From Paenibacillus tengchongensis (GTDB taxonomy: Bacteria > Bacillota > Bacilli > Paenibacillales > Paenibacillaceae): a DNA stretch of 64,000 nucleotides. Below are positions 1 to 8,876 of the stretch, one piece after another; position 1 is the first letter of the stretch, and each line of letters begins with the position of its first letter. The position numbers and the translations under genes were made by a program. The stretch is from the NCBI RefSeq assembly GCF_008973665.1, contig NZ_WACP01000012.1, positions 62,001-126,000 of the forward strand, read 5' to 3'. The notes below the pieces were generated by a model. That model was not told the origin of the DNA. It did no database searches and saw nothing but the letters and a program-made list of their open reading frames with translations.

Positions 1-531
1 AGCCCTGATCTTCTGCAATGAAAGATGGTCCCTCACAAAATACAGAGTTGACCCGATCATCAGCGCATAGTAAGGAATCAGAAGATACAAGCTGTAATCA
101 TTCACATGCCCGGTCAGCAGCACAAAATGTGTACTGGTCAGGAACATCGCCTCCTGAGTTTCCTTAAGATCAAAGAAAGGATAAACGAACAGAGTTCCAT
201 TCAGCGCATACATAAGAAAAAGCAACAAGGTGCTCAGCGAACGCCGGATTGCCAAACTGACCAGCAGCAGCAATAGCGTAATCACAAACAGCAGCGCATA
301 GAGGGCTATTTTCGCTTCCAGACCATCATCCGAATAGATCGTAAAGAGCATCGTGGTATCCTTATTCGAATACGTGATATTCGAGAATTCATGATCATAA
401 GATATTGCCGTCGAGGCGGAATGATTTATGGTGAGCAACAGATGACCCACAAATATCAAAATCATGAGCACAATCAAACCATTCATGATCAGATAGGCTT
501 TGCTATCTTTTGACCCGTGCGAATGCGACAT
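1..531 (-). CDS. Polytopic membrane protein of unknown function (C-terminus cut by window edge)
   Basis: An open frame runs from an ATG at 531 down to the window edge (177 codons, no stop). The start is preceded by GGGAGA at a spacing of about 8. The protein begins MSHSHGSKDSK, followed by a hydrophobic helix (about residues 13-34), a polar extracellular-type stretch (about 37-70), then further hydrophobic segments near 75-95, 98-120 and 145-165. That makes at least four transmembrane helices. No catalytic motif or family is recognised. It is transcribed in the same direction as the small membrane proteins at 685-1326 but lies about 150 bases downstream of them. It is incomplete, so true length and family are unknown. 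Confidence 0.7.
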   Translation of the reverse strand, partial: MSHSHGSKDSKAYLIMNGLIVLMILIFVGHLLLTINHSASTAISYDHEFSNITYSNKDTTMLFTIYSDDGLEAKIALYALLFVITLLLLLVSLAIRRSLSTLLLFLMYALNGTLFVYPFFDLKETQEAMFLTSTHFVLLTGHVNDYSLYLLIPYYALMIGSTLYFVRDHLSLQKIRA

Positions 532-684
532 TGGGTAGCGTCTCCCATCCGTTTGTGGAACTGCTGTCCAGGCATGATATGATAAGGAACATCCTAATGG
601 TATAAACTTAAACCATGCTCCGATACGGCACAGATCACACCTCATGGCAATTGTAGATTTTTACGGATGGAATTTGACGGTACG

Positions 685-876
685 TTAACGCTCCCCGGTG
701 TTCACCTTACTCTGCTCTCGCTTCGTCTGGTAATAAGCCAGTCCCCAGACCAGCAATACAAGCGGGATGAAAATGTACAATGGGAGGGAAAGATCCTTAC
801 CGGTAATCATCGACAGGACAGACCAAACTACGAACACAATCAAATAATAGATAAACATCCTGCTAAAAATGCTCAC
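685..876 (-). CDS. Small two-helix membrane protein, paralogue of the one at 2393
   Basis: About 63 residues. GTG at 876 is preferred because GGAGG sits 8 bases upstream; upstream in-frame GTGs lack such a site. There are two hydrophobic helices (about residues 8-24 and 32-50) and a charged C-terminal tail (KREQSK). It aligns end to end with the protein at 2393-2578, sharing the block YIFIPL..L.WGLA.YQ...RE. Function unknown. It is the most downstream gene of the small minus-strand group at 685-1326. Confidence 0.65.
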   Translation of the reverse strand: MSIFSRMFIYYLIVFVVWSVLSMITGKDLSLPLYIFIPLVLLVWGLAYYQTKREQSKVNTGER

Positions 877-907
877 CACCCACACCTCCACTTCTATATT
901 TCTCGTG

Positions 908-1135
908 TCACCACTCGGTTAACATACCAGGAAATCCGAACCCCCAAATAAGCAGGCCAATGATGATCATAAGGCCGCCGGCTATTCTCGTCATTACCAG
1001 CGGCAGCCCGCGATCATGCTCAGACCGCTTCACAGAGCTTAACGTTCTCGTCTCCAGCGTCACCGTCTTCATTCGCGCAAAGTATAGCCCCATGGCCACA
1101 AAGAATAATCCCGCCAGCACTCGTAAAATTATCAT
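908..1135 (-). CDS. Small membrane protein, unknown function
   Basis: 75 residues with two predicted membrane helices, about residues 2-20 (MIILRVLAGLFFVAMGLYF) and 47-68 (glycine/isoleucine-rich), joined by a basic/polar linker. Its ATG overlaps the stop of the upstream gene in an ATGA arrangement, which implies translational coupling with the gene at 1132-1326. GAGGTGAGGG just upstream provides the ribosome binding site. No family recognised. Confidence 0.65.
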   Translation of the reverse strand: MIILRVLAGLFFVAMGLYFARMKTVTLETRTLSSVKRSEHDRGLPLVMTRIAGGLMIIIGLLIWGFGFPGMLTEW

Positions 1136-1326
1136 CTGCCCTCACCTCTTCTTCTTTTCTGCGAATTCATCACCATATAATAGGAGGTAACCCCAACCAG
1201 CAGCCCGTACAGCGTATATAGAATCTTCCACTTCAACGTCTTCTCATCAAACAGCAGCCACACGACCGCCGGAATCCCCAGCCCTGTGAACAGACCCACA
1301 AACCGTGCTTGCGCTTTGATCGACAT
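1132..1326 (-). CDS. Small membrane protein, unknown function
   Basis: 64 residues, with two hydrophobic segments (about 8-26 and 35-52) and a strongly basic C-terminus (QKRRRGEGR). It is the first gene of a coupled pair, since its stop overlaps the next start by four bases (ATGA). A GGAG-type site precedes the ATG at 1326. No recognised domain. Confidence 0.6.
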   Translation of the reverse strand: MSIKAQARFVGLFTGLGIPAVVWLLFDEKTLKWKILYTLYGLLVGVTSYYMVMNSQKRRRGEGR

Positions 1327-1434
1327 GTCTCACCCCTCCAGTATTTTCCTGATAATATCTAATAACCAGAAATCATGGCAAGAATTCATCCCCCTGCTCA
1401 TAAGCGAACCAAAGTCCAACCTTCTAATCCCACG

Positions 1435-1477
1435 CAAAAAAAAGCGGAACCTCGCCAGAAAAAGCCAAGTTCCGCTT
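1435..1477 (-). terminator. Rho-independent terminator (minus strand)
   Basis: AAGCGGAAC (1442-1450) pairs with GTTCCGCTT (1469-1477). On the minus strand the stem is followed by a run of T (complement of A's at 1435-1441). It would end a minus-strand transcript arriving from the lipoprotein gene at 1773-2234, running antisense through the small plus-strand gene at 1559-1765. Confidence 0.7.
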
Positions 1478-1558
1478 GTTACTCCCGTTTATATCCCTGT
1501 CTTCGGGTTTAAAATCTATTATCTAATTACTCTCTTATAGACTGGCGGTGATGCAGCA

Positions 1559-1765
1559 ATGGGTGTCCTCCTGATTATAGGGATCTGCGGTATCATAAAC
1601 GGAGTGCTCAACCTGGCCTTCCCCGGCTTCATGGCCAAAATACGTCCCTACCTCATCACGCATCTTGTACCTGAAGACCCGGCCTACCATATCCAGCGGG
1701 CAAAAATGAGCCTGACCATCGGCTTGTCGTGCCTGATCTTTTATGTAATACTGCGCCTTGCCTAA
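1559..1765 (+). CDS. Small membrane protein, unknown function
   Basis: 68 residues, with hydrophobic segments at about 2-22 and 49-66 and a polar middle. GGCGGTG lies about 8 bases before the ATG. It is the only plus-strand gene in the first 39 kb and sits convergently against the lipoprotein gene at 1773. No family recognised; a real but low-information gene call. Confidence 0.55.
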   Translation: MGVLLIIGICGIINGVLNLAFPGFMAKIRPYLITHLVPEDPAYHIQRAKMSLTIGLSCLIFYVILRLA

Positions 1766-1772
1766 GCCCCGC

Positions 1773-2234
1773 TCACTCCCCGACTTCAATCCCGAAATAA
1801 TAGGACGCCGAATTCCGCTCCTCCCAAACCGCCTCCAGGACATACCGGTAATATCCCGGTTCCTCGGGAAGATTATAACGATATTGATCTGGTTCACTAA
1901 TAGATTCCTGCACCCCATCCACCCCTATAACCGCTAACCGGAACTCATCCGGCTGCATGGGAAACTTAATCCGAAGAACATCACCCGGTGCTGCAGACAC
2001 CGCCTGCTCCTGCACCATGCCATAGAACACATCCGGATGAACCGGATCTGTGCAGATTCCCTCCGTCTTCGTCCCAAACCAGCAAGAACTGCCGCCCAGA
2101 TAATCAATCGTTTGCCGCTGCACCGAAATCTCTGGCTGTATTGGCTCCTCCGGTAACATCTGGGACTTCGAGCACCCAGCCAGCAGGAGGAATAAGAAGG
2201 CGATACAGATAAGGGTAAAAGATTTCTTAAGCAT
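1773..2234 (-). CDS. Small secreted lipoprotein
   Basis: 153 residues from the ATG at 2234 (MLKKSFTLICIAFLFLLL), chosen over a longer upstream frame because it starts a complete signal peptide and has GGGAG about 7 bases upstream. The lipobox LAGC (Cys at about residue 20) predicts lipidation and attachment to the outer face of the membrane. The mature part is short and hydrophilic, probably beta-rich, and ends SYYFGIEVGE. No named domain recognised. A hairpin lies directly in front of the ribosome binding site. Confidence 0.75.
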   Translation of the reverse strand: MLKKSFTLICIAFLFLLLAGCSKSQMLPEEPIQPEISVQRQTIDYLGGSSCWFGTKTEGICTDPVHPDVFYGMVQEQAVSAAPGDVLRIKFPMQPDEFRLAVIGVDGVQESISEPDQYRYNLPEEPGYYRYVLEAVWEERNSASYYFGIEVGE

Positions 2235-2247
2235 AGACACGCTCCCG

Positions 2248-2274
2248 AAAAAAACCTCTACGCTGCGGTAGAGG
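2248..2274 (-). terminator. Hairpin with T-run directly before the lipoprotein ribosome binding site
   Basis: CCTCTAC (2255-2261) pairs with GTAGAGG (2268-2274), and seven T's follow on the minus strand. The T-run abuts the GGGAG site of the lipoprotein gene. It is either a terminator for transcripts entering from the gene at 2393 or a leader attenuator. The sequence alone does not decide. Confidence 0.5.
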
Positions 2275-2392
2275 CAAGTAATTGTGGAATATATTAATGG
2301 ATATATATTCTTATTATAAACCGGGACATCCATTTTATTTGTCGTTTAGTGTAATATCAGGCACTATAAAACGCAGTTCAGCCTGGACCCCT

Positions 2393-2578
2393 CTATTGGT
2401 TCCCTTCCCTCGCCCTTTCTCTGCTCGACTGATAGAACGCCAGCCCCCAAATGAGAATTAGCAGCGGAATGAAAATATACCACGGCAAATAAATCGTCTC
2501 CCCAATCACGAAAGAAATGACCAAAAGAACCGCTACCGCAATAATCGAATACAACATACCACGCCCAAACGTTCTCAC
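2393..2578 (-). CDS. Small two-helix membrane protein, paralogue of the one at 685
   Basis: 61 residues if the GTG at 2578 is used (GAGGAG 8 bases upstream). An ATG three codons upstream has a too-close site. Two transmembrane helices (about 8-26 and 30-48) are followed by a charged tail (SSRERAREGNQ). It aligns over its whole length with the protein at 685-876. Function unknown. Confidence 0.65.
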   Translation of the reverse strand: MRTFGRGMLYSIIAVAVLLVISFVIGETIYLPWYIFIPLLILIWGLAFYQSSRERAREGNQ

Positions 2579-2667
2579 ATCCATCACTCCTCACGTAAGT
2601 TAAGTGGGTTATGGGATTTATTACCCCTAGGAGTTAGGAATTACCCATAGAATGTTGAAATGGGAAA

Positions 2668-2716
2668 ACAAAAAAACGGCACCCTCGCCTGGCTGAATCG
2701 GCCAGGTGTGGGTGCC
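2668..2716 (-). terminator. Strong terminator at the end of the polysaccharide locus
   Basis: A two-part stem: GGCACCC (2678-2684) with GGGTGCC (2710-2716), and CCTGGC (2688-2693) with GCCAGG (2701-2706). A T-rich run follows on the minus strand (complement of 2668-2677). It is the only obvious stop for the manC-end of the large minus-strand cluster. The rest of the 2579-2877 gap holds nothing recognisable. Confidence 0.85.
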
Positions 2717-2877
2717 GGTAGTGTAGGGATTGGGGAGATATATTGGGGGTCTTGGATACAGGACTTACTAACACATTTACAGACAACCTTAATCTTATTT
2801 TGCTAACGTAGAGTAATTGCTTTGCGTTTGTTCTTGTCTTACCCCACCATATAAACTATCTACCTAGTTGCCACTCA

Positions 2878-4263
2878 TTAATTCATAGACTTTAATACTA
2901 ATGATTCACAATGCTTCTCTACTTCTTCCCAAGTCATATATATTCGCTGAATATCTTCTTCAACTAGATCGGATCCTGTTTGTACCTCAATAAATTCTAA
3001 ATCTGTAGACGCTTTAATTCCATGCTTTGTTTCTAGTGGGATATGCAAAACATCTCCAACTTTTACTCGGCGAATTACATCATTTATGACAAATTCACCC
3101 TCTCCACTAATAATTGTCCATACTTCACATCTAGCATGATGTAGTTGATAACTTAAATTGCAACCAGCTTTAACACAAATTCTCTTTGTTATAACTTCAT
3201 TTCCTTCGGTAAACTTGGTATGATCCAGTACTTTATACCATCCCCAACGCCGTTCTTCATACATAGGACGTTGCTCAAATCCTTTTAGTACTTCTTTTAT
3301 TTTTGGGCTTTCCGCTTTATCAGACACTAATATCCCATCAGGACTTACTGCAATAATTGCATCCTTAATTCCTAATACTGTTACTTGGATATCCAATTCA
3401 TTCACTAAGTGTGTATTAATTGAATCATCACTTAATATACCTTTTCCAATTTGATTAGTACCCATTTCTTCTGTTAAGGTATTCCATGTCCCAAGGTCTT
3501 TCCAACTTCCGTTATATGGTATTGCTATAATATTTTTCGTTTTCTCCACTACTGCATAGTCAAAGCTAATCTTTTCTAATAATTGATATTGATCTAATAG
3601 TTCTTCATATTGAATAGGTAAACTCATATTTTTTAGTAGAGAAATAATATATTCAAGTTTAAAAGCAAAAACTCCGCAATTCCATAAAGCACTTTGTTCA
3701 ATCAAAGCCCTGGCTTCTGATTCGGATGGCTTCTCTTTAAAATGACTAACCTTAATATAGGTATTAGACTCCTCATTGGAAACCGGGACTATATAACCAT
3801 ACTTTTCTGAAGGATATGTTGGACTTACCCCCATTAATGCAAGGTCAGCACAAGAAATATTTATTACATTCTCTAAATCTTTTAATCTTTTAAAAAAACT
3901 AATATCAACGTATGGATCCACTGGTAGAACCCCTACTACTTCGTTAAGGCTAGCATGTTCCACAGAGTAGAGATATGTAGCTGCCAAAGCAATAGCTGGA
4001 AATGTATCACGGCGTTCGGGTTCGATAATTAACGGCACATGACTGCCTAATTGATTTTGAATCATTTCTACCTGTGACTTACCAGTTGTTATTACTGTTG
4101 AATCACTTAGCCCCAACTGTTCTAACTGTCTCCAAACTCTTTGAACCATAGATTCCAAACCATTTTCATTTTCCAAAACTTTTAAAAACTGTTTTGATCT
4201 AGAATCGTTAGATAATGGCCAGAGTCTTTTACCAGATCCCCCAGATAATAAAACCAATTCCAT
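2878..4263 (-). CDS. manC: Mannose-1-phosphate guanylyltransferase with C-terminal cupin (ManC/CpsB type)
   Basis: 461 residues, normal for the type II family that makes GDP-mannose from mannose-1-phosphate and GTP. The N-terminal nucleotidyltransferase starts with the signature LLSGGSGKRLWPLS and SKQFLKVL. The sugar-binding segment FKEKPSESEA follows at about 175. The C-terminal 110 residues form a mannose-6-phosphate-isomerase-like cupin (SYQLHHARCEVW, then IISGEGEFVI). It is the last gene of the polysaccharide locus, 100 bases downstream of the transketolase pair and followed by a strong terminator. It probably supplies GDP-mannose, or a derivative, to a local glycosyltransferase. No GDP-mannose-modifying enzyme is adjacent, so mannose itself may be the incorporated sugar. 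Confidence 0.9.
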   Translation of the reverse strand: MELVLLSGGSGKRLWPLSNDSRSKQFLKVLENENGLESMVQRVWRQLEQLGLSDSTVITTGKSQVEMIQNQLGSHVPLIIEPERRDTFPAIALAATYLYSVEHASLNEVVGVLPVDPYVDISFFKRLKDLENVINISCADLALMGVSPTYPSEKYGYIVPVSNEESNTYIKVSHFKEKPSESEARALIEQSALWNCGVFAFKLEYIISLLKNMSLPIQYEELLDQYQLLEKISFDYAVVEKTKNIIAIPYNGSWKDLGTWNTLTEEMGTNQIGKGILSDDSINTHLVNELDIQVTVLGIKDAIIAVSPDGILVSDKAESPKIKEVLKGFEQRPMYEERRWGWYKVLDHTKFTEGNEVITKRICVKAGCNLSYQLHHARCEVWTIISGEGEFVINDVIRRVKVGDVLHIPLETKHGIKASTDLEFIEVQTGSDLVEEDIQRIYMTWEEVEKHCESLVLKSMN

Positions 4264-4366
4264 TTATAGTTCCCCTTAATAAAATTAATATCGAATATTT
4301 ATAATTTTATAGTCCATAATTGATTATCTCTTAAACAAAAATAATATTATCTAGAGAAAAGTTATG

Positions 4367-5278
4367 CTATAACCAATCCATCAGTTCTTGAATTTTATCG
4401 CCATTCAAGATAATTTTGTTTCTTACAAATTCATGGTCTCCTACTACATGAGAAAACACATCGGGTATTCCAATTTTTTTAAATTTCACACTCATTCCGC
4501 TTTCAGCAATCACTTCAGAAACTGCAGATGCTAAACCACCGATTACATTGTGTTCTTCTAACGTAACAATAGGTATCCCTAGCTTAATCATTTCCAGTAC
4601 TGATTGGGAATCAAAAGGCTTCATCGTATGCATACTAATTAAGGAACTAGATACTCCCCGCGTTGCTAATTCCTGTGTCCATTTATAGCCTAATTCAAGC
4701 ATGTTACTAGTAGTAAAGATACATACATCTCTTCCCTCTACAACTTTAGCAGCCCTTCCTATTGTTAACGCGGCATCCTGTGAGTGAATTTCCGGCTCTC
4801 TGTTTTTACCAAGGCGAATATACATCGGCCCCTCATGACTGACACTTTGGCTAATTATGGATTTCACCTCTATAGGATCACCGGGGCAGCATACCGTCAT
4901 ATTAGGCAGACATCTCATTATCGCAATATCTTCTATAGAATGGTGAGTTGCTCCAGCTGGACCGTATGAAAACCCTGCTCCAACCCCTACCATTCTAACA
5001 TTAGTATTCATATAAGCTAAATCTACCCGAACCTGTTCAAAACATCGCATAGTTACAAAAGGAACTATACTGTATACATATACAATTTTACCCGACAACG
5101 CCAATCCAGCTGCTACCCCAACAGCATTCTGTTCGGCAATTCCAACATTTAAAAATCTGTCAGGAAAACGGTCTTTAAATTTTTCCAAAACAGAGAAACC
5201 AATATCTGGAGTGATCAAAAAAATTCTTTCGTCCAACTCGGCCTGTCGAACCAATTCTGCTATAAAAGTATCTCTCAT
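4367..5278 (-). CDS. Transketolase-like C-terminal subunit (pyrimidine-binding half)
   Basis: 303 residues, equal to the pyrimidine-binding and C-terminal domains of transketolase. The catalytic Glu that activates thiamine diphosphate lies in VGIAEQNAVGVAAGLA (about residue 50). The C-terminal domain includes VTLEEHNVIGGL. It overlaps the N-terminal subunit gene by four bases, so the two should be made together and form an alpha2beta2 enzyme. Its position next to CDP-sugar genes argues against central metabolism. It could move a two-carbon ketol unit onto a keto-sugar nucleotide (inference). The alternative is a scavenged pentose-phosphate enzyme. Confidence 0.85.
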   Translation of the reverse strand: MRDTFIAELVRQAELDERIFLITPDIGFSVLEKFKDRFPDRFLNVGIAEQNAVGVAAGLALSGKIVYVYSIVPFVTMRCFEQVRVDLAYMNTNVRMVGVGAGFSYGPAGATHHSIEDIAIMRCLPNMTVCCPGDPIEVKSIISQSVSHEGPMYIRLGKNREPEIHSQDAALTIGRAAKVVEGRDVCIFTTSNMLELGYKWTQELATRGVSSSLISMHTMKPFDSQSVLEMIKLGIPIVTLEEHNVIGGLASAVSEVIAESGMSVKFKKIGIPDVFSHVVGDHEFVRNKIILNGDKIQELMDWL

Positions 5279-6063
5279 AATATTCCACCTAATTCATCAT
5301 AGGCTATTCTAAGTTCATCGTCATTTGGCGACTTATAATGCCACTCTAATTTGTTTTCCATAAAAGAAACGCCTTTTCCTTTAATGCTATGTGCAATTAC
5401 AGCCTTAGGTTTTGTCTGCTTAATATTAAAGACATCTCTAATTTCGTCAAGATTATGGCCGTCTACTTCATAAGTCTCCCATCCAAAGGAACGCCAGCGG
5501 TCTGCCATGTTGGACTGGTCAATCACTTCATTTGTCCAACCAAAACTTTGCAATTTATTATAGTCAATGATCACAGTTAGATTTGCTAACTGTAATGTGG
5601 ATGCAAGCATAACCGCCTCCCACACTGAGCCCTCGTTACACTCTCCATCTCCAAGCAGTACAAAAATCTCACCAGAATCTCCACTTTGTCGATTTGCAAC
5701 AGCCATTCCGACCCCAATGGATAACCCGTGACCTAGTGAACCTGCTGAGGTCTCTATCCCCGGAACTGCTTCCATATCCAAATGTCCAGGAAGTATTCCG
5801 TTGTTCACATAATACTGATTCAAATATCCTTTAGAAAAGAAACCTCTTTCCGCAAGAGTTGCATATAGTGCTGCGCCTCCGTGCCCTTTGCTCAAAATGA
5901 ACTTATCCCGATTACTCATTAACGGCTGCTGAGGATCGATATTAAGCTTTTCAAAATATAATACATATAAAATGTCCACAATTGACAAACAAGTTCCCAC
6001 ATGAGAAGACTTGGAGTAATGAACCATATGCAATATTGATTTTCTTATATTATTTGTGATCAT
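5275..6063 (-). CDS. Transketolase-like N-terminal subunit (thiamine diphosphate-binding half)
   Basis: 262 residues. The thiamine-diphosphate/Mg motif GDGECNEGSVWEA is followed by IIDYNK, and the early SKGHGGAALYATLAERG and GSLGHGLSIGVG blocks are typical of the split transketolase N-subunit. It is translated together with the C-subunit (stop and start overlap, 5275-5278). It lies between an SDR gene and manC, in the same operon as rfbF/G/H. By family knowledge such enzymes transfer a two-carbon hydroxyacetyl group between sugars. Here the acceptor may be a CDP-4-keto-3,6-dideoxyhexose (inference). Confidence 0.87.
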   Translation of the reverse strand: MITNNIRKSILHMVHYSKSSHVGTCLSIVDILYVLYFEKLNIDPQQPLMSNRDKFILSKGHGGAALYATLAERGFFSKGYLNQYYVNNGILPGHLDMEAVPGIETSAGSLGHGLSIGVGMAVANRQSGDSGEIFVLLGDGECNEGSVWEAVMLASTLQLANLTVIIDYNKLQSFGWTNEVIDQSNMADRWRSFGWETYEVDGHNLDEIRDVFNIKQTKPKAVIAHSIKGKGVSFMENKLEWHYKSPNDDELRIAYDELGGIL

Positions 6064-6077
6064 TATAATCTCCTAGG

Positions 6078-6947
6078 CTATAAGTTTCCGCACATTAATT
6101 CCCGCAATCTGGTAACATCGGCTTCCCAAACTTTAGGCTCATATAACCTTGGAGGTGCGGCACTCCAAGTTGGCTGGATATTAGTTTTACCGCATTTCTC
6201 AGCCAGATACCAATAAAACTCTTCAATCGTTTGCTGTTTTCCTGAACCTACATTTATGATTTCACCTGAATTATAATTCAGTTTAATTAACTTCAGATAG
6301 ACATTCACAACGTCCTCAATAGGTAAAAAATCCCTTACCGAGGAAGGACGCGAAAGTCTCGCACTCTCGTTATTCTCAAGAGCATTCATAATACTGGGAA
6401 ACAATCTTGATGGATCCTCAAACATTCCATATGGCGAAAACAAGCGAAGCGTACAAATTTTCATTTCACTAGTCTGACTAACCATTTTGCAATAATTTGT
6501 AGCTGCCAACTTCGTAATTCCATACAGGTTTACCGGTTCACAAAGATCTGTTTCTTTCATCGGTTGATTTTTGATTCCATATTCCGATGAACTGCCCGTA
6601 TTAATAAATTGTTCTACATTATTTTTTGTAGCTTCGTCAATAAGGTTGATGGTGGCAGTCAAATTAGTATTGATGGTTTGCTGAGTATCCAATTGACCTG
6701 GAAACCCACCATAAGTTGCAACATGATAAATTACATCAGGCTGTATCTTTTGGATTAATTCAGCCACTTCATTTTGCTTGCTCAAATCATCATAATGAAC
6801 GTTTATTCGTCCCAGTAAATCTTCAACGCGCCAAAAATCGGAATTTATTCTCGCTGTAATATTCACTTCATAATCTGTATTATTAAGAATTCCCCTAACT
6901 AGATTTGAACCCACAAAACCTGTCGCTCCGGTAACGAGAACCTTCAT
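6078..6947 (-). CDS. NAD(P)-dependent sugar epimerase/reductase (extended SDR)
   Basis: 289 residues. The Rossmann motif GATGFVGSNL is at residues 7-16, followed by the catalytic Ser region TGSSSEYG and the Tyr-Lys pair YGITKLAA. It belongs to the NAD-dependent epimerase/dehydratase family that acts on nucleotide sugars. It is located between rfbG and the transketolase pair with short gaps, so it probably acts on the same CDP-sugar. It could reduce the keto group of the side chain or ring after two-carbon addition, or act as a 4-reductase of abequose/paratose type. Substrate cannot be read from sequence. Confidence 0.8.
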   Translation of the reverse strand: MKVLVTGATGFVGSNLVRGILNNTDYEVNITARINSDFWRVEDLLGRINVHYDDLSKQNEVAELIQKIQPDVIYHVATYGGFPGQLDTQQTINTNLTATINLIDEATKNNVEQFINTGSSSEYGIKNQPMKETDLCEPVNLYGITKLAATNYCKMVSQTSEMKICTLRLFSPYGMFEDPSRLFPSIMNALENNESARLSRPSSVRDFLPIEDVVNVYLKLIKLNYNSGEIINVGSGKQQTIEEFYWYLAEKCGKTNIQPTWSAAPPRLYEPKVWEADVTRLRELMCGNL

Positions 6948-6983
6948 CTTTCTACCTGCCTCATTTATTATAGTAAATACTTA

Positions 6984-8063
6984 TCATTCACTGCCTGCCA
7001 AAGAATATTCTTCGATTTGACGATAACAAACTTCAAGTAAGTTACTCTCTTGTTCATACTCTTTGTTCCACTCAACGATTTTGTTTAATGCCGTCTCCAA
7101 ATTCCAACGGGCGCTCCATCCCAATTCGGATACAGCTTTGGAACAATCCAATTTCAAGTACTTAGCTTCGTGCACTTGAGGATTTTGATCAACTACATAA
7201 TTTGCAGTAGCTCCCCACTTCGCACATATATTTTTTACAATCCATTCCACTGTTTTAGCATCACTATCTTGCGGGCCAAAGTTCCATGCCTCAGCATAGT
7301 TTTCACCCTGATGGTATAATTTCTCTGCCAATAGCAAATAACCGCTTAAAGGCTCCAGAACATGCTGCCAAGGTCTAATTGAAAAGGGATTTCTTATTTT
7401 AATTGACTCATTATTCAATAGCGATTTTATACAATCAGGAATCAAACGATCGACCGCCCAGTCGCCGCCACCTATTACATTCCCTGCTCTGGCTGACGCC
7501 AGCGATACTTTTCTGCCACTAGGCATGGTGTTAAAAAAAGAATTTCTATAAGCACTTGTAACAAGCTCTGAGCAAGCTTTACTGCTCGAATATGGATCAT
7601 GTCCTCCCAAGGGTTCTGTTTCTCGATATCCCCAAACCCATTCTTTATTCTCATAGCATTTATCCGTTGTCACGTTAATAACAGTACTGACAGTATCGCA
7701 AACTCGAACAGCCTCTAGAATATTCACAGTTCCCATAACATTTGTAGCATAGGTTTCTGCTGGAATATTATAAGATTCCCTTACTAAAGGTTGAGCAGCT
7801 AAATGAAAGACAATTTCAGCTTGAGAGGACTGAAGCGCCCGCTTCAATCTTTCACCATCTTTTATATCTCCGATTACACTTTCTTTGATTAAACCATCAA
7901 TGTTACAAAGCTCATACAAACTTGGATTCGTATTAGGAGCTAGGGAATAACCTGAAACTTCAGCCCCCATAGATGTAAGCCATAAGCAGAGCCAGGAGCC
8001 TTTAAATCCCGTATGACCAGTTATAAATACCTTCTTGTTATTCCAAAATTCCTTATCTGCCAT
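6984..8063 (-). CDS. rfbG: CDP-glucose 4,6-dehydratase
   Basis: 359 residues from the ATG at 8063 (MADKEFWNNKKVFITGHTG). That start overlaps the rfbF stop as TAATG and is preferred to a longer upstream frame. An SDR fold with the nucleotide-binding GHTGFKGSWL, NVTTDKCYEN and the catalytic YSSSKACSE motif matches CDP-glucose 4,6-dehydratases. The enzyme converts CDP-glucose to CDP-4-keto-6-deoxyglucose. It forms an evident pathway with rfbF (upstream, coupled) and rfbH. Length is normal for the family (about 357-360). Confidence 0.92.
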   Translation of the reverse strand: MADKEFWNNKKVFITGHTGFKGSWLCLWLTSMGAEVSGYSLAPNTNPSLYELCNIDGLIKESVIGDIKDGERLKRALQSSQAEIVFHLAAQPLVRESYNIPAETYATNVMGTVNILEAVRVCDTVSTVINVTTDKCYENKEWVWGYRETEPLGGHDPYSSSKACSELVTSAYRNSFFNTMPSGRKVSLASARAGNVIGGGDWAVDRLIPDCIKSLLNNESIKIRNPFSIRPWQHVLEPLSGYLLLAEKLYHQGENYAEAWNFGPQDSDAKTVEWIVKNICAKWGATANYVVDQNPQVHEAKYLKLDCSKAVSELGWSARWNLETALNKIVEWNKEYEQESNLLEVCYRQIEEYSLAGSE

Positions 8064-8860
8064 TATATATTCACCGACTCCATATTCCATGTTTTCCACG
8101 GAGCAACCCCCGACTTCCAAAGTTCTTCAAGATAGTTTCTATCTCTCAAAGTATCCATCGGTTGCCAAAAACCCTCGTGTCTGTACCCAACAAGTTCACC
8201 GTCACTGGCTAAGCGCTCTAAAGGTTCTTTCTCAAAAACCGTACTATCTTCATCCGCAATATAATTAAAAACTTCAGGTTGCAGTACAAAAAAACCGGCA
8301 TTAATCCAAGAACCATCCCCCTTGGGCTTCTCCTGAAAACCTCTGACTTCATTATTTGCTGTGATATCCAACGCCCCAAAACGGCCACTCGGTTGTACAG
8401 TAGTCACTGTTGCCAATCGTCCGTGCAATTCATGTTGCTTGACTAACTCAGATATATTCACATCTGACACACCATCACCATAGGTGAGCATAAATGGTTC
8501 GTCTCCCACGTATTTTTGGACACGTTTTACTCTTCCACCGGTCATCGTATCAACACCTGTATTTACTAAAGTAACCTTCCAAGGTTCTGCTGTATGTGTG
8601 TGAGTCACTAACTGATTTTCACTGGTAAAATCAAAAGTAACATCCGATTCATGTAAGAAATAATGTGCAAAATATTCTTTAATGTAAAAACCTTTGTATC
8701 CTAGACAAATAACAAAATCGTTAAATCCGTGGTGAGAATATAATTTCATAATATGCCACAAAATAGGTTTTTGCCCAATTTCAATCATCGGTTTTGGTCT
8801 AAGATGGGATTCTTCACTGATTCGCGTTCCATAACCACCTGCAAGTATAACTACCTTCAT
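8063..8860 (-). CDS. rfbF: Glucose-1-phosphate cytidylyltransferase
   Basis: 265 residues from the ATG at 8860. GGAGG lies 7 bases upstream, and the frame extending further upstream lacks family-like sequence. The nucleotidyltransferase motif AGGYGTRISEES opens the protein, followed by RPKPMIEIG and LTYGDGVSDV (metal-binding Asp). It makes CDP-glucose from glucose-1-phosphate and CTP, the first step of all CDP-3,6-dideoxyhexose pathways. Its stop codon overlaps the rfbG start, indicating coupled translation. Confidence 0.93.
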   Translation of the reverse strand: MKVVILAGGYGTRISEESHLRPKPMIEIGQKPILWHIMKLYSHHGFNDFVICLGYKGFYIKEYFAHYFLHESDVTFDFTSENQLVTHTHTAEPWKVTLVNTGVDTMTGGRVKRVQKYVGDEPFMLTYGDGVSDVNISELVKQHELHGRLATVTTVQPSGRFGALDITANNEVRGFQEKPKGDGSWINAGFFVLQPEVFNYIADEDSTVFEKEPLERLASDGELVGYRHEGFWQPMDTLRDRNYLEELWKSGVAPWKTWNMESVNI

Positions 8861-8876
8861 AGGATTGCCTCCAAAA

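Noticed and set aside
4367..6063. Transketolase pair as ordinary pentose phosphate genes
   Set aside because: Not excluded, but the tight embedding in a nucleotide-sugar operon and the split form make a dedicated role more likely.
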